Below, one piece after another: positions 4,383-5,122 of a DNA stretch of 5,122 bases. The notes beneath the pieces are model-generated. The model worked only from the letters and a program-made list of their open reading frames with translations, had not been told where the DNA came from and made no database searches. Every line of letters begins with the position of its first letter. Positions within the stretch are counted from its first letter, which is position 1. The stretch covers positions 1 through 5,122 of the forward strand of contig DAOTVZ010000213.1 of the NCBI GenBank assembly GCA_034436045.1, given 5' to 3'. Origin of the DNA: H111-94 sp034436045 (GTDB taxonomy: Bacteria > Chloroflexota > Ktedonobacteria > Ktedonobacterales > Ktedonobacteraceae). A program made the translations under genes and the position numbers.

Positions 4383-5122
4383 CTTGCAGTCCCCTCAAGG
4401 CGGGGCAGTGCCATGAAACCAGACCTATGGCAAACAATACACGCTTATGTTTGTTCTTGCAGTCCCCTCAAGGCGGGGCAGTGCCATGAAACCAGCAACC
4501 GCTATACTGAATTAACGCATGAGAGAAAACTTGCAGTCCCCTCAAGGCGGGGCAGTGCCATGAAACAAGTTCAGAGCCTGGTGGCAGAGGCTAAGCAGAA
4601 GTACTTGCAGTCCCCTCAAGGCGGGGCAGTGCCATGAAACGCTATTTCTCCTGCTTTGATTGTGAATACACTCAACTTGCAGTCCCCTCAAGGCGGGGCA
4701 GTGCCATGAAACGATGACTATGACAGATACAGATAATGAGAATGGACGTTTCTTGCAGTCCCCTCAAGGCGGGGCAGTGCCATGAAACAATGTGCGTGAG
4801 ATGCATACCAAGACAGCCGTTGGTAACTTGCAGTCCCCTCAAGGCGGGGCAGTGCCATGAAACTCCAATATTATGCTATACTACGTACATGAGGTCGGCT
4901 TGCAGTCCCCTCAAGGCGGGGCAGTGCCATGAAACCCTCTTGCTCGTACACGGACAGGCTCTGGAGCAGAACTTGCAGTCCCCTCAAGGCGGGGCAGTGC
5001 CATGAAACCTGCGTTGTCCAGATAGGTACTCCCAGTAGTCACATTTCTTGCAGTCCCCTCAAGGCGGGGCAGTGCCATGAAACACGTCTTCTGTCCCCAA
5101 CTTCTCCCGTTCCCGTATGGTC
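4383..5122 (+). CRISPR. CRISPR array, ten identical 37-nt repeats, continuing past the window
   Basis: Repeats begin at 4383, 4456, 4530, 4604, 4676, 4752, 4827, 4899, 4972 and 5047 and are identical as far as I can see. The nine complete spacers are 36, 37, 37, 35, 39, 38, 35, 36 and 38 nt and are unrelated to each other; a tenth starts at 5084 and is cut by the window end. The repeat starts CTTGCAGTCCCC, has a CCCC/GGGG stem around a 7-nt loop (repeat positions 9-23), and ends CATGAAAC, which resembles the 8-nt 5' handle of type I and III crRNAs. This indicates transcription on the + strand, with leader and older history to be read accordingly. No cas gene is present in the window, so subtype is not assigned and the array may be an orphan or have its genes beyond the edges. 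No spacer shows an obvious match inside this window. Confidence 0.97.

Noticed and set aside
4337..4414. An N-terminal extension of the minus-strand small protein into the first CRISPR repeat.
   Set aside because: The added residues are translated repeat, and a good ribosome site lies in front of the internal ATG at 4336.
4413..4637. Open frames across the array that begin at the ATG in a repeat and end at the TGA in another.
   Set aside because: They are produced by the repeat unit itself, which contains both codons and recurs in frame; residues such as CSPLKAGQCHET are translated repeat.
4713..4751. A possible spacer match to the rep-like gene (GATGACTA, also at about 299).
   Set aside because: Only eight bases agree and the neighbouring bases differ, far short of a protospacer.
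4052..4882. The heptamer GCTATAC in the interval after the decayed repeat and in two spacers (about 4054, 4501 and 4875).
   Set aside because: Seven bases shared by unrelated AT-rich sequences are within chance, and the flanks do not match.

Overview
The window looks like the right-hand part of an integrated mobile element that abuts, and seems to have fused with, a CRISPR array. The four genes of the left 4 kb lie on the + strand: a Rep_trans-like rolling-circle replication or relaxase protein (224-1483), two small unrecognised proteins (1519-1791 and 1862-2152), and a large serine recombinase (2136-4034). A GC-rich leader with a strong bulged hairpin (65-129), a smaller hairpin (133-156) and clustered G-tracts precedes the first gene and would suit a replication or transfer origin. 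The protein style (long serine recombinase with a basic HTH tail, Rep_trans-like protein, GTG starts) reminds me of Chloroflexota such as Ktedonobacteria, but this is an impression and not a demonstration.

The right end (4383-5122) is a CRISPR array of ten visually identical 37-nt repeats with nine complete spacers of 35-39 nt, running off the window. The repeat ends in CATGAAAC, like a crRNA 5' handle, so transcription is probably left to right. No cas genes are in the window.

The most striking point is the junction. The last codons and the stop of the recombinase gene are made of CRISPR repeat sequence: a perfect 18-nt half repeat (3983-4000) followed at once by a full 37-nt repeat with three mismatches (4001-4037). 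The recombinase tail LQSPQGLQSPQGGAAP is therefore translated repeat. This suggests that the element used a CRISPR repeat as its attachment site, or that the gene was captured by a decayed end of the array. The left boundary of the element is not in the window, so the model cannot be closed here.

Between the decayed repeat and the regular array is a 345-nt, visibly AT-richer interval carrying a small helical, 80-residue protein on the minus strand (4094-4336), divergent from the array and convergent with the recombinase. Its position between a degenerate repeat and an array is reminiscent of CRISPR-regulated toxin or anti-CRISPR arrangements, but its sequence is not recognisable to me.

A second oddity is a pair of nearly identical 16-nt motifs in the two intergenic gaps of the left operon. 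Both read as a four-residue mini-ORF (Met-Ala-Ser-Tyr-stop), and the one difference between them is synonymous.
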